The translations under genes and the position numbers were made by a program. Source: an uncultured Clostridiaceae bacterium (lineage in GTDB: Bacteria > Bacillota > Clostridia > TANB77 > CAG-508). From it: DNA of 64,000 nt. How positions within the stretch are numbered: position 1 is the stretch's first letter; every line of letters begins with the position of its first letter. The DNA lies in the NCBI GenBank assembly GCA_930990125.1, contig CAKNOI010000001.1, forward strand, positions 37,913 to 101,912, read 5' to 3'. This document shows positions 1 through 9,625 of the stretch, piece after piece. The notes under the pieces were generated by a model. That model was not told where the DNA came from, did no database searches, and saw only the letters and a program-made list of their open reading frames with translations.

Positions 1-396
1 TTCTAATATATCGTCTAATACAATATCATTAATACCTATTTCTTTTCTTTTTCCGGAGCGGATGGCTGTTACTTTTGTACTAGCAATAACAGAAAGTTTA
101 TCCACTACTCTTTTGGAATGTATTTCTTGAATAATACTAATACAAGTATTACAAATTACCACACCTAAAAAGAATAGATTTTTATAAGATTGTACACTAA
201 GTACCGCAAGTGCTAGTAATACATTTAATAGATTAAATATGGTAAGTATGTTGCTTGCAATAATTGTTTTGATGCTTTTGGTTGGTACAGAAGTATCTTT
301 GTTGACAAGGTTATTTTGTATTCTTTCTTGTACTTGTTCTTCTGTTAATCCTGTTTCCCAATGAATGGTATCTTTTTTCTCTTCTTCTTTTTGCAT
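1..396 (-). CDS. P-type cation ATPase, N-terminal part (CtpE-like), runs off window
   Basis: Only the first 132 codons are present; the gene continues beyond base 1. The start is an ATG preceded by AAAGGAG at a normal distance. The translated part has a short soluble N-terminus, two predicted membrane helices (about residues 45-85), then the beginning of the actuator domain ('VTAIRSGKRKEI', 'DDI'). It aligns by eye along its whole length with the N-terminus of the complete ATPase at 9626-11995 ('TIFNLLNVL' against 'TLFNLFNVL'), so the two are paralogues. The family (related to mycobacterial CtpE) moves cations across the cell membrane. The ion cannot be told from this fragment, since the phosphorylation site and M4 helix lie outside the window. 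Confidence 0.8.
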   Translation of the reverse strand, partial: MQKEEEKKDTIHWETGLTEEQVQERIQNNLVNKDTSVPTKSIKTIIASNILTIFNLLNVLLALAVLSVQSYKNLFFLGVVICNTCISIIQEIHSKRVVDKLSVIASTKVTAIRSGKRKEIGINDIVLDDILE

Positions 397-474
397 ATCT
401 TTTCTCTCCTTTGTAATCTTACCTATTATACCACGCATTGGACAAGATAACAATTTAGAAATTATTAAGATTGG

Positions 475-1939
475 CTATTCCACTGGTGCATAATCATCGG
501 TTAAATACTGTTTGGTAGAATTTGTAATATCTCTTTGGTTTGCCAGTAAATTTTGATATTGTTCTATTTTTTTTAAGGCCACCTCTTCTTTTTTACTACC
601 TACTAAAATGAGGTTTTGTTTGGTATCCTCTGCAATAGATGGTGCTACTTGATACACCAATACACTTGGAAATACTTTTTTATATGTTTCGTACTCCATT
701 AAGAAAAATTCCGAATCTTTTCCTGTAAAAGAGCCTAATACATTGGTAATTACCACACCATCTTCTGTTAAACAATTTTTCATTTTATTCACTGCTTCTA
801 TGGTAGTAAGCTCAAACGGTACGCTTAGTCCTTTAAATGCATCTACAAAAATGGCGTCATATTTTTTGTTACATGCATTTAAATAGGTTCTTCCATCTTG
901 ATGATAAATTCCGTAGTCTTGGACTATCTTGCAATCCAAAATATTCTTTGGCAAGCTTAGTCATTTGGGAATCAATTTCTACTACATCCATCGTTTTTTC
1001 TGGGTATTTATCTAAATAGTGCCTAGGATACGTGTAGGCTGCTCCCCCAATTAATAAAGTATGGTTTGCCTCTTTGTTAAAACATTCAAATAAATCGTAA
1101 TATTCTAGGTACTTTGCTCCCATTTGTTTGGTTTCTTCATCTATGTAAGATTCTAAGCCGGTATCTACTTGTAGCATTTGATAACTTTTGCCATTAATTT
1201 CTTGCCTTGTTACCCATATTCTACTATATTCGGAATCGGTATCTAAAATAATATCTGGATTTTCTAAAGTAAACAAATAATTTCCTGCAAAGAAAAAGCC
1301 TAACATACAAAGAAGTAAAACAAAAACGGCTATACAATACTTTCTTGTTTTTTCTTCGTAAATAAAAATGGCAAGTAAAAATAAAAGAATACTAAGTGAT
1401 AAAATAATACTTTTTACTCCCATATTCGGTATTAGTACAAAACCAGATAAAAAGGTTCCTACAATACTACCTAAAGTAGAAAAGGCAGACAAATTTCCAG
1501 AAACTTTACCAATGTTTTCTTTGCTAGCTTCTTTTAAGCGAATAGCATATGGCGAAATAGTTGCTAACAAAAAGCTTGGAATAGCAAATACAAGCAAACT
1601 ACATAAAATTGCTACAATACCTAAATTTGGAATAAGAAGTGCAAGTTTTTTTACCACACTTACTTCTAATAACGGAATAATACTAGTAAAAAGAGCAGAT
1701 AGTAAAATAATATTGGATAGTAAATTTCGTTTTGGGTTTTTATCTGCTAGCTTTCCTCCATACCAGTAACCTAAACTCATGCTAATAAGAATTACTCCAA
1801 TAATGCTTGTCCAAATAATATTAGAACTTCCTACATAAGGAGAAAGTACCCTGGCAGCAATAAGTTCTAATACCATAATGGCTGCTCCACATACAAATAC
1901 AATACATTCTAACATATATTTTTCTATTTTCTGTTTCAA
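475..1939 (-). CDS. Membrane-fused spermidine synthase-like methyl/aminopropyltransferase-fold protein, split by a CGG +1 frameshift
   Basis: About 487 residues when the two reading frames are joined. Residues 1-215 are mostly hydrophobic helices, like the MFS-type membrane half of fused spermidine synthase-like proteins. The C-terminal half has the Rossmann nucleotide-binding fold: 'LLIGGAAYTYPRHYL', 'MDVVEIDSQ', then after the shift 'DGRTYL' and 'YDAIFVDAF'. The start is a TTG behind AAGGGA. The frame breaks at an in-frame CGG (911-913 on the plus strand); skipping the C gives 'SPRL-G-IYHQDGRTYL', continuous with the family, and the total length is 3n+1. The substrate is unknown, and many such fusions are not proven polyamine enzymes. 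It could be a pseudogene if the CGG is simply a mutation, but the same signature recurs in seven other genes here. Confidence 0.8.
911..913 (-). other. CGG +1 recoding site (spermidine synthase-like gene)
   Basis: In-frame codons CTA CGG AAT. Skipping the C gives CTA GGA ATT (L-G-I) and restores the downstream frame after residue 342. Without the shift, translation stops 16 codons later. Confidence 0.7.
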
Positions 1940-1963
1940 ACATGCATCCCTTCTTTCTATTTG

Positions 1964-2803
1964 TTACTCTTGTGTAGTAATATCGATACTGCCTACTCCA
2001 CCTTCTATACGTAATCTTGTTTTACCTGTTCCATAGGTTGTTTTATCGGCACAATCGCTTCCATTAAAACGGATTGCTCCTAGTCCTGTTTGGGTGTATA
2101 TACTATAGTCATCTTGGCTATTTTGTAGGGCAATATCTACTTTTCCAACACCACATTCTACACTATTATTTCCTTCTAATCTGCCGGCAAATTCAAATTT
2201 ACCAATTCCTGTTTCTAAGTTCATGTTAGCTAGCTTTGCATTGTTTATGGTGATTTTTCCAGCTCCTCCTTGTATTTCTGCCCTTTGTGCCTCTATACTT
2301 TCTATTTCTATATTTCCAGCACCTAAGTCTAGTTCTATTTGCTGTGTCACCAAATTATCTATTTTAGCATTCCCTGCGCCCATTTCTAATTCTACCTTAT
2401 TTAGCTTTGTACCTTTTGGTATGGTAATAACAATATTAGAAACAATATCGGACATGCCAATCAAGTTAAATTTATCTTCTTTAATATGTAAGGTGTTTCC
2501 TCTTTGCTTTGCAGAAAAAGTATTGGTAAGATTGGTTCCTTCTACCTTAAATTCTGTTCCCTCTATTATGGTAAGATTGGAAATAGCAATATCCATAGTA
2601 AGGTTTTCTACATCAGCAAACTCTTCGGAATACTGGGCTTCGTCTTCTACTTGTATTTCTGTGGTTGTTTGTGTGCCATCCCAAAGCATTCCCAAGTCTG
2701 CCACTCCCAATACTACACTTACAATACTAGAAATAATAACAAAAGCTAAAAAGAATCCAAAAGCCATAGCAATGTATTTTATCATTTTTTGAAATCCACT
2801 CAT
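1964..2803 (-). CDS. DUF4097 family beta-strand repeat protein with N-terminal membrane anchor
   Basis: 279 residues. There is one N-terminal membrane helix (about 12-35), then a repetitive beta-helix-like body in which 'GAGNAKI', 'GAGNIEI', 'GAGKITI', 'GIGKFEF', 'GVGKVDI' and 'GVGSIDI' recur every 15-25 residues, typical of DUF4097/adhesin-like repeat proteins. Its start overlaps the stop of the LiaF-like gene by four bases (ATGA), so the two are co-translated. DUF4097 proteins commonly sit with PspC/LiaF-type envelope stress genes; a role in sensing or stabilising the cell envelope is inferred from that context only. Confidence 0.8.
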   Translation of the reverse strand: MSGFQKMIKYIAMAFGFFLAFVIISSIVSVVLGVADLGMLWDGTQTTTEIQVEDEAQYSEEFADVENLTMDIAISNLTIIEGTEFKVEGTNLTNTFSAKQRGNTLHIKEDKFNLIGMSDIVSNIVITIPKGTKLNKVELEMGAGNAKIDNLVTQQIELDLGAGNIEIESIEAQRAEIQGGAGKITINNAKLANMNLETGIGKFEFAGRLEGNNSVECGVGKVDIALQNSQDDYSIYTQTGLGAIRFNGSDCADKTTYGTGKTRLRIEGGVGSIDITTQE

Positions 2804-3477
2804 TTAATGGTAACACCTCCAAATAAGCAGAAGGAATTCACATAAATGGTAGGTACCTTTTCTGCATTAGGGCGTATGGTTTTGTTGCTTACACCACCAA
2901 AAATAGGAGTAGATTTTACTTCTACTGCTATGTTGTTTGGTACAAAAATAGTAATTCCACCAAAAATAGCACTACAATTTACTATAGATTCTTCTGGAAA
3001 AATAGCTGTGGTAAGGTTTAAATCAACACTACCAAATACTGCTGTTGCATTAGCTCCTTTAAATTCTGTATTTTGCAAATTAATATTTTGCGCAGAAAAA
3101 GTAGCACAATATTCTGGTAAATCATCTTTGTTCATGCTTTTTATTTTTTGATTTAATTTATTATGAATCCTATCTCCAAAAATAAAACTAATACCTATTA
3201 TAATTAAAATAGCTGGCAAGAGTAGTTTTGCTATAATAGCAAAAGAGATGACATTATTACTTACTAATAATAAAACAATACCAATAATAAGTCCTACTAA
3301 ATCCCATGTTTTGTTTACATCTTTAAATAGTCCAATAAAACATGGAATAATAATAAATAAAGTCCACCAACCATGAAAAAATAAGTTAATATGGGTAATA
3401 CCTAATGCATTCAGAGCCCAAATAATACCCACTACAATAAAAACAATTCCCCATAATACATTTCCAATTTTTTTCAT
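2800..3477 (-). CDS. LiaF/DUF5668-like membrane protein
   Basis: 225 residues. The N-terminal half has about four short hydrophobic helices, starting 'IGNVLWGIVFIVVGIIWAL', typical of the DUF5668/LiaI-LiaF transmembrane region. The C-terminal half is a soluble beta-rich domain with repeated 'AVFGSVDLN', 'AIFGGITIFVP', 'PIFGGVSNK' and 'CLFGGVTIK', the signature of the LiaF 'cell-wall-active antibiotic response' domain. LiaF proteins restrain the LiaSR two-component system in Bacillus; no such kinase/regulator pair is in this window. It is the upstream member of a two-gene unit with the DUF4097 gene (4-base overlap). Confidence 0.82.
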   Translation of the reverse strand: MKKIGNVLWGIVFIVVGIIWALNALGITHINLFFHGWWTLFIIIPCFIGLFKDVNKTWDLVGLIIGIVLLLVSNNVISFAIIAKLLLPAILIIIGISFIFGDRIHNKLNQKIKSMNKDDLPEYCATFSAQNINLQNTEFKGANATAVFGSVDLNLTTAIFPEESIVNCSAIFGGITIFVPNNIAVEVKSTPIFGGVSNKTIRPNAEKVPTIYVNSFCLFGGVTIK

Positions 3478-3519
3478 TTTTCTTTCCTCATTTCTTTTTT
3501 GTTTTAAAAAATCTTTTTC

Positions 3520-4026
3520 TTATCTACTATAGCTAGAAGCCTTTGGTGGGGTTTTTCCTTTTAATACTTTATGATAATAGTCATACGTTAAGGCAGGTTT
3601 ATTATTTAACACACTTGCCTCTTGTGCTTCTAGTACAAACAAAATATGGCTAGAGCAATCTATTTCTTGCAATATATTACATTCTATATAAGATACTGCA
3701 CTTTCGGTAATAATAGGAATACCATTTTCTCCTGTAATATACATGGTATCTTCTAATTTGTTGTAATCTCTTCCTGTTCGAAAACCAAATTTTCCAATTA
3801 ATAAAAACTCGGTATCTTGTGCTAATACTGCAATATTTACCTTTTTTGATTTTTGCATTAGCTCTGTTGTATAATTTTCTTTATTTACTGCTACTGTAAG
3901 CTTTGGTTTGTCCTCTGCTGTAATTTGACAAACCGTGTTAACAACACATCCTGAAAAGTTTTCCTCATATTTAGAAGTGATAATATACACTCCATAAGAT
4001 AAAGGAAAAAAAGCGTTTTTATCCAT
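3520..4026 (-). CDS. Flavin reductase-like FMN-binding split-barrel protein
   Basis: About 168 residues. The sequence 'PLSYGVYIITS' followed by 'GCVVNTVCQIT' and 'LTVAVNKENYT' is the N-terminal signature of the flavin reductase/FMN-binding split-barrel family, and 'IGKFGFRTGRD' is a typical mid-domain segment. Such proteins bind FMN and reduce flavin with NAD(P)H or act on small substrates. I prefer the ATG at 4026 because GAGAGG lies eight bases upstream; a GTG nine bases earlier is possible. It is a lone gene, and the substrate is unknown. No rubredoxin-type metal-binding extension is seen. Confidence 0.8.
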   Translation of the reverse strand: MDKNAFFPLSYGVYIITSKYEENFSGCVVNTVCQITAEDKPKLTVAVNKENYTTELMQKSKKVNIAVLAQDTEFLLIGKFGFRTGRDYNKLEDTMYITGENGIPIITESAVSYIECNILQEIDCSSHILFVLEAQEASVLNNKPALTYDYYHKVLKGKTPPKASSYSR

Positions 4027-4124
4027 TTTCTTCACCTCTCTTTTTTATGCTTTTTATTGTATCATAAGATAGAAAAAATTAATATATCTTTCCTAAAATT
4101 ACTTAAGAAATTGGTAAAATATGT

Positions 4125-5069
4125 CTACTTTTGTGTCACTCTACGTTTTAATACTCCTATCCCTATCACCATACAAACCAACGATAAAAGTATAATAACA
4201 GGCATTGCTAGATACTGTACGGTTTCTCCTTGTTCTAGACCACCAATAAAATTCATAATATGTGTTTGTGGAAACAGCATACTAAGTAGTCCAGTTACCG
4301 AATTATGTTTTACTTCCAATAATGCACCAGATAATAAAGTTCCTATCATAATAATCATACTAGCTACTAAACTGCCACTTTCTTCTGTTTTTGCTACCGA
4401 TGCAATAAAAAAATTAAAACTAGTAGCAAAAAACGATAGTACAAAAATAGCCAGTAAGAGATTTACGTTACTTATGCCACTTGCAAATAAAAACGTATTA
4501 GCACCTAAAGATAAAATGGCTGTTGGGAAAAACGAAATAGAAAACACCACTAAGAAATGGCTACAGGCATAAGTGGTAAAAGATATGCGTGTACTTAAAA
4601 TTCTGGTCTCCACTCCTCCACGTTCTTCATAATAAAACTTAAACAACATAGAATTAAACAGTAAGATAAAAAGACTAATAAATCCCACAAAACTAGTTAC
4701 TTTCCCTCTGCTAGGTGCAGGAAAAGCCTGTAATTTGCCATCTAACACTTGTGATAGTGTTTCTACAGATTCTTGGTTTTTAATGGTATCTATGGTATAA
4801 CTTCCATCTTTTTGAAAAGTAACAATAGCATCATATTTGCCTTCTACCAATTCCGAAAACGGTGGCGCTTTATCTAAAACAATGGCTTGTATTTCCTCTA
4901 TCACAATAGGTTCTTTTCTTCCCACAACCACAATCTTTGTTTTGGAAGTAGTAGGGAAAGCAAAGAAAATAGCAGAAAAAAGAACAACAGGAATAATAAG
5001 CAAACTAATAAAAAAATACAGTTTGTTTTTCCAAATACGGTACAGTATCATTTGTATCATCGCCTTCAT
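4125..5069 (-). CDS. ABC-2 type transporter permease (second of pair)
   Basis: 314 residues. A signal-anchor helix (about 12-36) is followed by a poorly conserved extracytoplasmic segment and then five or six hydrophobic helices from residue 130 on, the ABC-2/YhgE-type topology. It lies directly downstream of a second permease (15-base gap) and an ATPase on the same strand, so the three form one exporter. ABC-2 exporters of this three-gene kind often give resistance to antimicrobial peptides or drugs, or export lipids; the cargo cannot be read from sequence. Confidence 0.8.
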   Translation of the reverse strand: MKAMIQMILYRIWKNKLYFFISLLIIPVVLFSAIFFAFPTTSKTKIVVVGRKEPIVIEEIQAIVLDKAPPFSELVEGKYDAIVTFQKDGSYTIDTIKNQESVETLSQVLDGKLQAFPAPSRGKVTSFVGFISLFILLFNSMLFKFYYEERGGVETRILSTRISFTTYACSHFLVVFSISFFPTAILSLGANTFLFASGISNVNLLLAIFVLSFFATSFNFFIASVAKTEESGSLVASMIIMIGTLLSGALLEVKHNSVTGLLSMLFPQTHIMNFIGGLEQGETVQYLAMPVIILLSLVCMVIGIGVLKRRVTQK

Positions 5070-5083
5070 GCTTTTCCTCCTTT

Positions 5084-5815
5084 TTAAGAAATCACCTTAT
5101 ACTTTTTGTGAATAATACCAACACAAATTCCACCTAATAACATGGTAATTACTACAATTCCTAGATACCCTTGTATACTTTGGTCATAAATAATTTGAAA
5201 GATTGTATTTAATAACCATTTTAGTGGAATTGCATTCGAAATACTATCCGCCCAAGTTCCTAAATTGGAAATAGGAAAAAAGATGCCAGAAAAGATGGCT
5301 AATGTGTTTAACACCGCTCCTATTATTTTATTGGTTAAATCTTGATTCTGAATAATAGTACAAATAGCTCCTCCAAAGCTAATGGTAAAAAATAATAACA
5401 CCAGATATAGCAAAAGTACAAGCCAAAAATACACTCCGCTTCCAAATGACACCAAATGAATGCCCTGTAATACCAAAATATCAAGGATAAAAAATCCTGC
5501 TGTAAAAAGATAAGTAGCTAATAACTTTGAACCATAAATTTGTACTTTAGATACTGGTGCATAGGCAATTCTCTCATTGCCCTTTTGCAATCTTTTTTCC
5601 ATAAACGTAATAGGCGTTATGGTAGAAGCAGCAAGGACAATGTAGTACATCATAGCAATTCCGTAAAAATCATAAGAAGATACCATTTCTCCATATTGAC
5701 TAGAAAACAAAAAGCCAAATAACAGAGTAAGAGCCAAAGGATAAATAGAACAAAACAAAATGGTAACAGGATTGCTAAATAAATTTTTGATATCTTGTTT
5801 GATTAATACACGCAT
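5084..5815 (-). CDS. ABC-2 type transporter permease (first of pair)
   Basis: 243 residues with six predicted membrane helices and the ABC-2 layout: 'PVTILFCSIYPLALTLLFGF' as first helix, a central 'TPITFMEKRLQKGNERIAYAP' coupling region, and the C-terminal 'GIFFPISNLGTWADSISNA' motif common before the last two helices. It sits 12 bases downstream of the ATPase gene, and the ABC operon is transcribed ATPase, permease, permease. Confidence 0.85.
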   Translation of the reverse strand: MRVLIKQDIKNLFSNPVTILFCSIYPLALTLLFGFLFSSQYGEMVSSYDFYGIAMMYYIVLAASTITPITFMEKRLQKGNERIAYAPVSKVQIYGSKLLATYLFTAGFFILDILVLQGIHLVSFGSGVYFWLVLLLYLVLLFFTISFGGAICTIIQNQDLTNKIIGAVLNTLAIFSGIFFPISNLGTWADSISNAIPLKWLLNTIFQIIYDQSIQGYLGIVVITMLLGGICVGIIHKKYKVIS

Positions 5816-5827
5816 GTTTCCTTTCTC

Positions 5828-6769
5828 CTAATCTCTTAATTTTTTTCCGGTCAAATCTAAAAACACCATTTCTAAATTTCCTTTTTCGGTTGTCATATCC
5901 TGAATTTGATTTCCTTTTTCTAATAGTTTTGATAAAATTTTATTCAAATTATCTGCTTTTTTATCGGTTTCTATTTTAATTCGTTTTTTTACTTTGTCTG
6001 TTGTAATTTGTCTTACTCCTGGTATGTCATATAGGTATAAAAAATCCTCTATTGGCTTTTCTAAGGTAATACAATACAAGTTTATGTTGTTATAATCTTC
6101 TAGTAATTCTTCTATTGTTCCTTCTGCTATTTTTTGCCCTTTATCCATAATGACTACTCTATCTGCAATTTGCTCTATTTCTTCCATATAATGCGTTGTA
6201 TAAATTACAGTAGTGCCTTGGTTTCGTAATGTTTGTATAGCATCCAAAATACGATTTCTAGATTGTGGGTCTATTCCTACTGTTGGTTCATCTAAAATAA
6301 GTAATTTCGGATGATGTGCAATTGCACATGCAATATTTAACCTTCTTTTCATTCCACCAGAATAGGTTTTGGGTTTCTCATTTTTTCTTTCTTCTAGCCC
6401 TACAAACTCTAGTGCTTCCTTTACCCTTTCCTCTAAGGTATTTCCGGTTAGTCCATAAAGAGAAGCAAAAAACTTTACATTTTGATAAGCAGAAATTTCT
6501 TCATAAAAAGCAATATCTTGTGGCACAATTCCCAAATTTGCTTTTACTTGTTTACTATTTTTTCGTACATCTTTACCTAAAAAATAAATTTCTCCACTGT
6601 TATACGAAAGTAATCCAGACAAAATGGTAATTGTTGTACTCTTTCCAGCTCCATTGGGTCCCAGTAACCCCAAAATTTCTCCTGTATAAACATCAAAACT
6701 TAGGTTATTTACCGCCAAATTATTTCCATAGCTTTTGGATAGGTTTTTCACCTCTAATAATGTTTCCAT
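5828..6769 (-). CDS. ABC transporter ATP-binding protein (drug/peptide exporter family)
   Basis: 313 residues. Walker A is 'GLLGPNGAGKST' (about residues 34-45), the Q-loop is 'GIVPQD', the signature is 'YSGGMKRRLNIA', Walker B is 'LLILDEPTVGIDPQ', and the switch histidine is in 'VIYTTHYMEE'. A C-terminal extension of about 90 residues after the ATPase core is usual for the DrrA/CcmA-like exporters. First gene of the exporter operon; ATP hydrolysis here would drive the two permeases downstream. No regulator gene is adjacent. Confidence 0.92.
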   Translation of the reverse strand: METLLEVKNLSKSYGNNLAVNNLSFDVYTGEILGLLGPNGAGKSTTITILSGLLSYNSGEIYFLGKDVRKNSKQVKANLGIVPQDIAFYEEISAYQNVKFFASLYGLTGNTLEERVKEALEFVGLEERKNEKPKTYSGGMKRRLNIACAIAHHPKLLILDEPTVGIDPQSRNRILDAIQTLRNQGTTVIYTTHYMEEIEQIADRVVIMDKGQKIAEGTIEELLEDYNNINLYCITLEKPIEDFLYLYDIPGVRQITTDKVKKRIKIETDKKADNLNKILSKLLEKGNQIQDMTTEKGNLEMVFLDLTGKKLRD

Positions 6770-6910
6770 TCACTCAACCTCTCTTTTGCAAGTACTATAT
6801 CATGTATTCTGGTACTTCGCAATCTATTCTATACAAGAAGATTACATAAACACCTGAAAAATATAGTGTTTCATCGCTTATTAAGATTTTTTTAATTTTT
6901 TATGATGTTT

Positions 6911-6941
6911 TTGTTTATTTTTTTTAAATTATTGGTATAAT
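6911..6941 (+). promoter_or_regulatory. Candidate sigma-A promoter for the MgtA-like ATPase gene
   Basis: A consensus -10 TATAAT lies at 6936-6941. The -35 is weak (TTGTTT at 6911-6916, spacing 19). The divergent interval 6770-6976 otherwise shows only AT-rich sequence; I see no magnesium riboswitch-like structure. Confidence 0.45.
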
Positions 6942-6976
6942 GTATAAGATAAAAATATAGAAACGGAGATGTTGTT

Positions 6977-9581
6977 ATGGCAATACCAGAAGAAGTAAAC
7001 ATTGAAAAAAGTTATGGCAAAGAATGTCTGCTACCCAAAGAAGAGTTTATAAAGCAGTATTCTATTCAAGAAAATGGACTTACCACCGCCCAAGCACAAG
7101 AACGATTACAAAAAATAGGGCTTAACGAAATTAGTCAAGCCAAGCCCAAGAAATGGTATCACTATTTTTTAGAGAGCCTTTTTAGCCCTTTTAATAGTAT
7201 TTTGCTAGGAATTGTTGCTGTTTTATTATATACCGATGTCTATTTGCCCGAAGACCCAAGTTTTGCCAATATTGTTGTAATACTTGTTTTAGTTATTACT
7301 AGCACATTGTTAGAATTTTTTGAAGAATATCGTTCTAACAAAGCAGCAGAAAAATTAAAAGAATTGGTAGCAACCACTACCACTGTTTTAAGAGACGGAA
7401 AAGAAGTACAAATTCCTATGAAAGAAGTAACGGTAGGCGATGTTGTGCTTTTATCTGCTGGTAGTATGATTCCTGCAGACCTTAGAGTATTAGAAGCAAA
7501 AGATTTGTATGTTGGACAATCCACTTTAACAGGAGAATCCGATGCGGTACGTAAAAACGTTCAGTCCGAATTAAGTAGCGACCAGTTAAATTCTCTTTCG
7601 GATTTAGATACCATTTGTTTTATGGGAACCAATGTCATTAGTGGTTCTGCTAAAGCGGTTGTTATAAAAATAGCAGATGACACCTATTTTGGTAAAGTAG
7701 CACATACTTTAAACCAAGGTAAGCCAAAATCCGCTTTTCAACAAGGAATTGAAAGTATTAGTAAACTTCTTATTCGTTTTATGCTAGTACTTACCCCTAT
7801 TGTATTTTTATTAAACGCATGGAAACATAGCTCTGTAACCGCATTTACTTTTGCAGTTGCTATTGCTATATGTATTACTCCACTTTTACTTCCGGTTATC
7901 TTATCTTCCAGCCTTTCTAAAGGTGCTGTCAAAATGTCTAAAAAGAAAACCATTGTAAAAAAGTTGGATTCTATCCAAAACTTTGGAGCGATGAATATTC
8001 TTTGTACTGATAAAACAGGAACTTTAACAGAAGACAAAATTGTGTTAGAAAAATACATGGATATTTATGGAAACGAAAATTTACGTGTTTTAAAACATGC
8101 TTTTTTAAATGCCTACTTCCAGACAGGACTAAGAGGAAATATTGACGAAGCAGTAGTAGCAAGAGCTTTAAAACAAGATATGGAAGAATATACAAAACAA
8201 TACACCTTAGTAGACGAAATCCCTTTTGATTTTTCACGTAGACGTTTGTCTGTTGTGGTATCCGATGGTACAAAAAAGCAATTAATTACCAAAGGTGCAG
8301 TAGAAGAAATTTTAGACATTTGCACCATGGCAGATGATAATGGTACCGTAGTTTCACTTACCAGTTCTTTAAAAGAAAATATTAAAAAAATATCCAAAAA
8401 GCTAAATATGGATGGCTTACGTGTGATTGCTGTTTGCCAAAAAAATAATATTCCAGACTTGCATCATTTTACCGTAGAAGATGAAAAAAACATGGTTCTT
8501 CTTGGATTTATAGGATTTTTGGACCCACCAAAAGAAACTGCAAAGTCTTCTATCGAGAAATTAAATAAAGCACGGAATACGTGTTGTTGTATTAACTGGC
8601 GACAATGCCGAAATAACCAAATGTATTTGTGGTAAAGTAGGAATCCATTCTCGCCGTATTGTAAGTGGAAGTCAAATAGAAAAACTATCCGACCTTGCTG
8701 TAATTCGTCTGCTACAACGTACCAATATTTTTGTAAAGCTTTCTCCTATTCAAAAAGCTAGAATTGTTCGATTATTAAAACAAGCTGGAAACGTAGTTGG
8801 TTACATGGGTGATGGAATAAACGATAGTCCCCCTCTTACTAACTCTGATGTTGGAATATCTGTAGACACAGCAGTAGATATTGCAAAAGAATCTGCGGAT
8901 ATTATCTTATTAGAAAAAGATTTACATGTTTTACTAGATGGTGTAACAGAAGGTAGAAAAACATATGGAAATTTGATGAAATATATTAAAATGGCAACCA
9001 GTTTTAATTTTGGAGAGGTGGTATCTGTTATTATTGCTAGCGTATTTTTACCGTTCTTACCAGAAACTCCAATTCAACTACTTGTAGAAGGTCTTCTTTA
9101 CGATTTTGGTCAATTAACATTGCCATTTGATAATGTAGACCCAGAGTATTTGGAAAAGCCAAGACAGTTTAGTTTAAAAAGTATTAAAAACTTTATGCTG
9201 TTTATGGGTCCACTAAGTTCCTTTTTTGATATTATTGTGTTCTTAAGCTTATGGTTTATTTTCCATTTACGAGAAGCAGCCCTTTTCCAAACCGTATGGT
9301 TTTCTTACAGTATTGTTTCTAACTTGCTAGGAATGCATATTATTAGAACAGCACACATTCCTTTTGTACAAAGCAACGCACATAAAGTGGTATACTTTTC
9401 TTCTATTTTGCTAAGTATTGTTGGTGTACTTGTACCTTATACTTGGCTAGGAGAAATGATAGGACTTGTTCCAATTCCTTTTGAATATTTATCTATTATC
9501 GTTATTGTACCTATTTTATACTGTATTGTTGCTATTTTTGCTAAAAAAATATATATTAAAAAATATGGTGAATGGATTTAA
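6977..9581 (+). CDS. mgtA: Magnesium-type P-type ATPase (P3B, MgtA-like), split by a CGG +1 frameshift
   Basis: About 867 residues once joined. It has a cation ATPase N-domain (20-75), actuator 'LTGESD', phosphorylation site 'CTDKTGTLTEDKIVLE' (near 343), and after the shift 'VVVLTGDNAEIT', 'GYMGDGINDSPPL' and C-terminal helices with 'TPIQLLVEGLLYDFGQLTLPFD', the MgtA pattern. 'NFGAMNILCTDKTGT' and 'HAFLNAYFQTGL' also match MgtA. Such pumps import Mg2+. The frame breaks at an in-frame CGG (8573-8575); skipping C gives 'KAGIRVVVLTGDN', the exact family consensus. The M4 motif reads 'ITPLLLP' where MgtA usually has 'TPEMLP', so ion specificity could differ. Start ATG follows a weak GGAG site. 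Single-gene unit ended by the hairpin at 9582. Confidence 0.85.
8573..8575 (+). other. CGG +1 recoding site (MgtA-like ATPase)
   Basis: In-frame codons GCA CGG AAT. Skipping the C gives GCA GGA ATA, i.e. A-G-I-R-V, the conserved segment just before TGDN. Joins residue 532 to the remaining third of the pump. Confidence 0.8.
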
Positions 9582-9615
9582 AAAGAAGAGGCTTTGCAAC
9601 ACCTCTTCTTCTATT
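9582..9615. terminator. Bidirectional terminator hairpin
   Basis: AAGAAGAGG and CCTCTTCTT are paired around a short loop, with an A-run on one side and a T-rich tract on the other. It sits between two convergent ATPase genes. Confidence 0.75.
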
Positions 9616-9625
9616 TTTATTTCTT

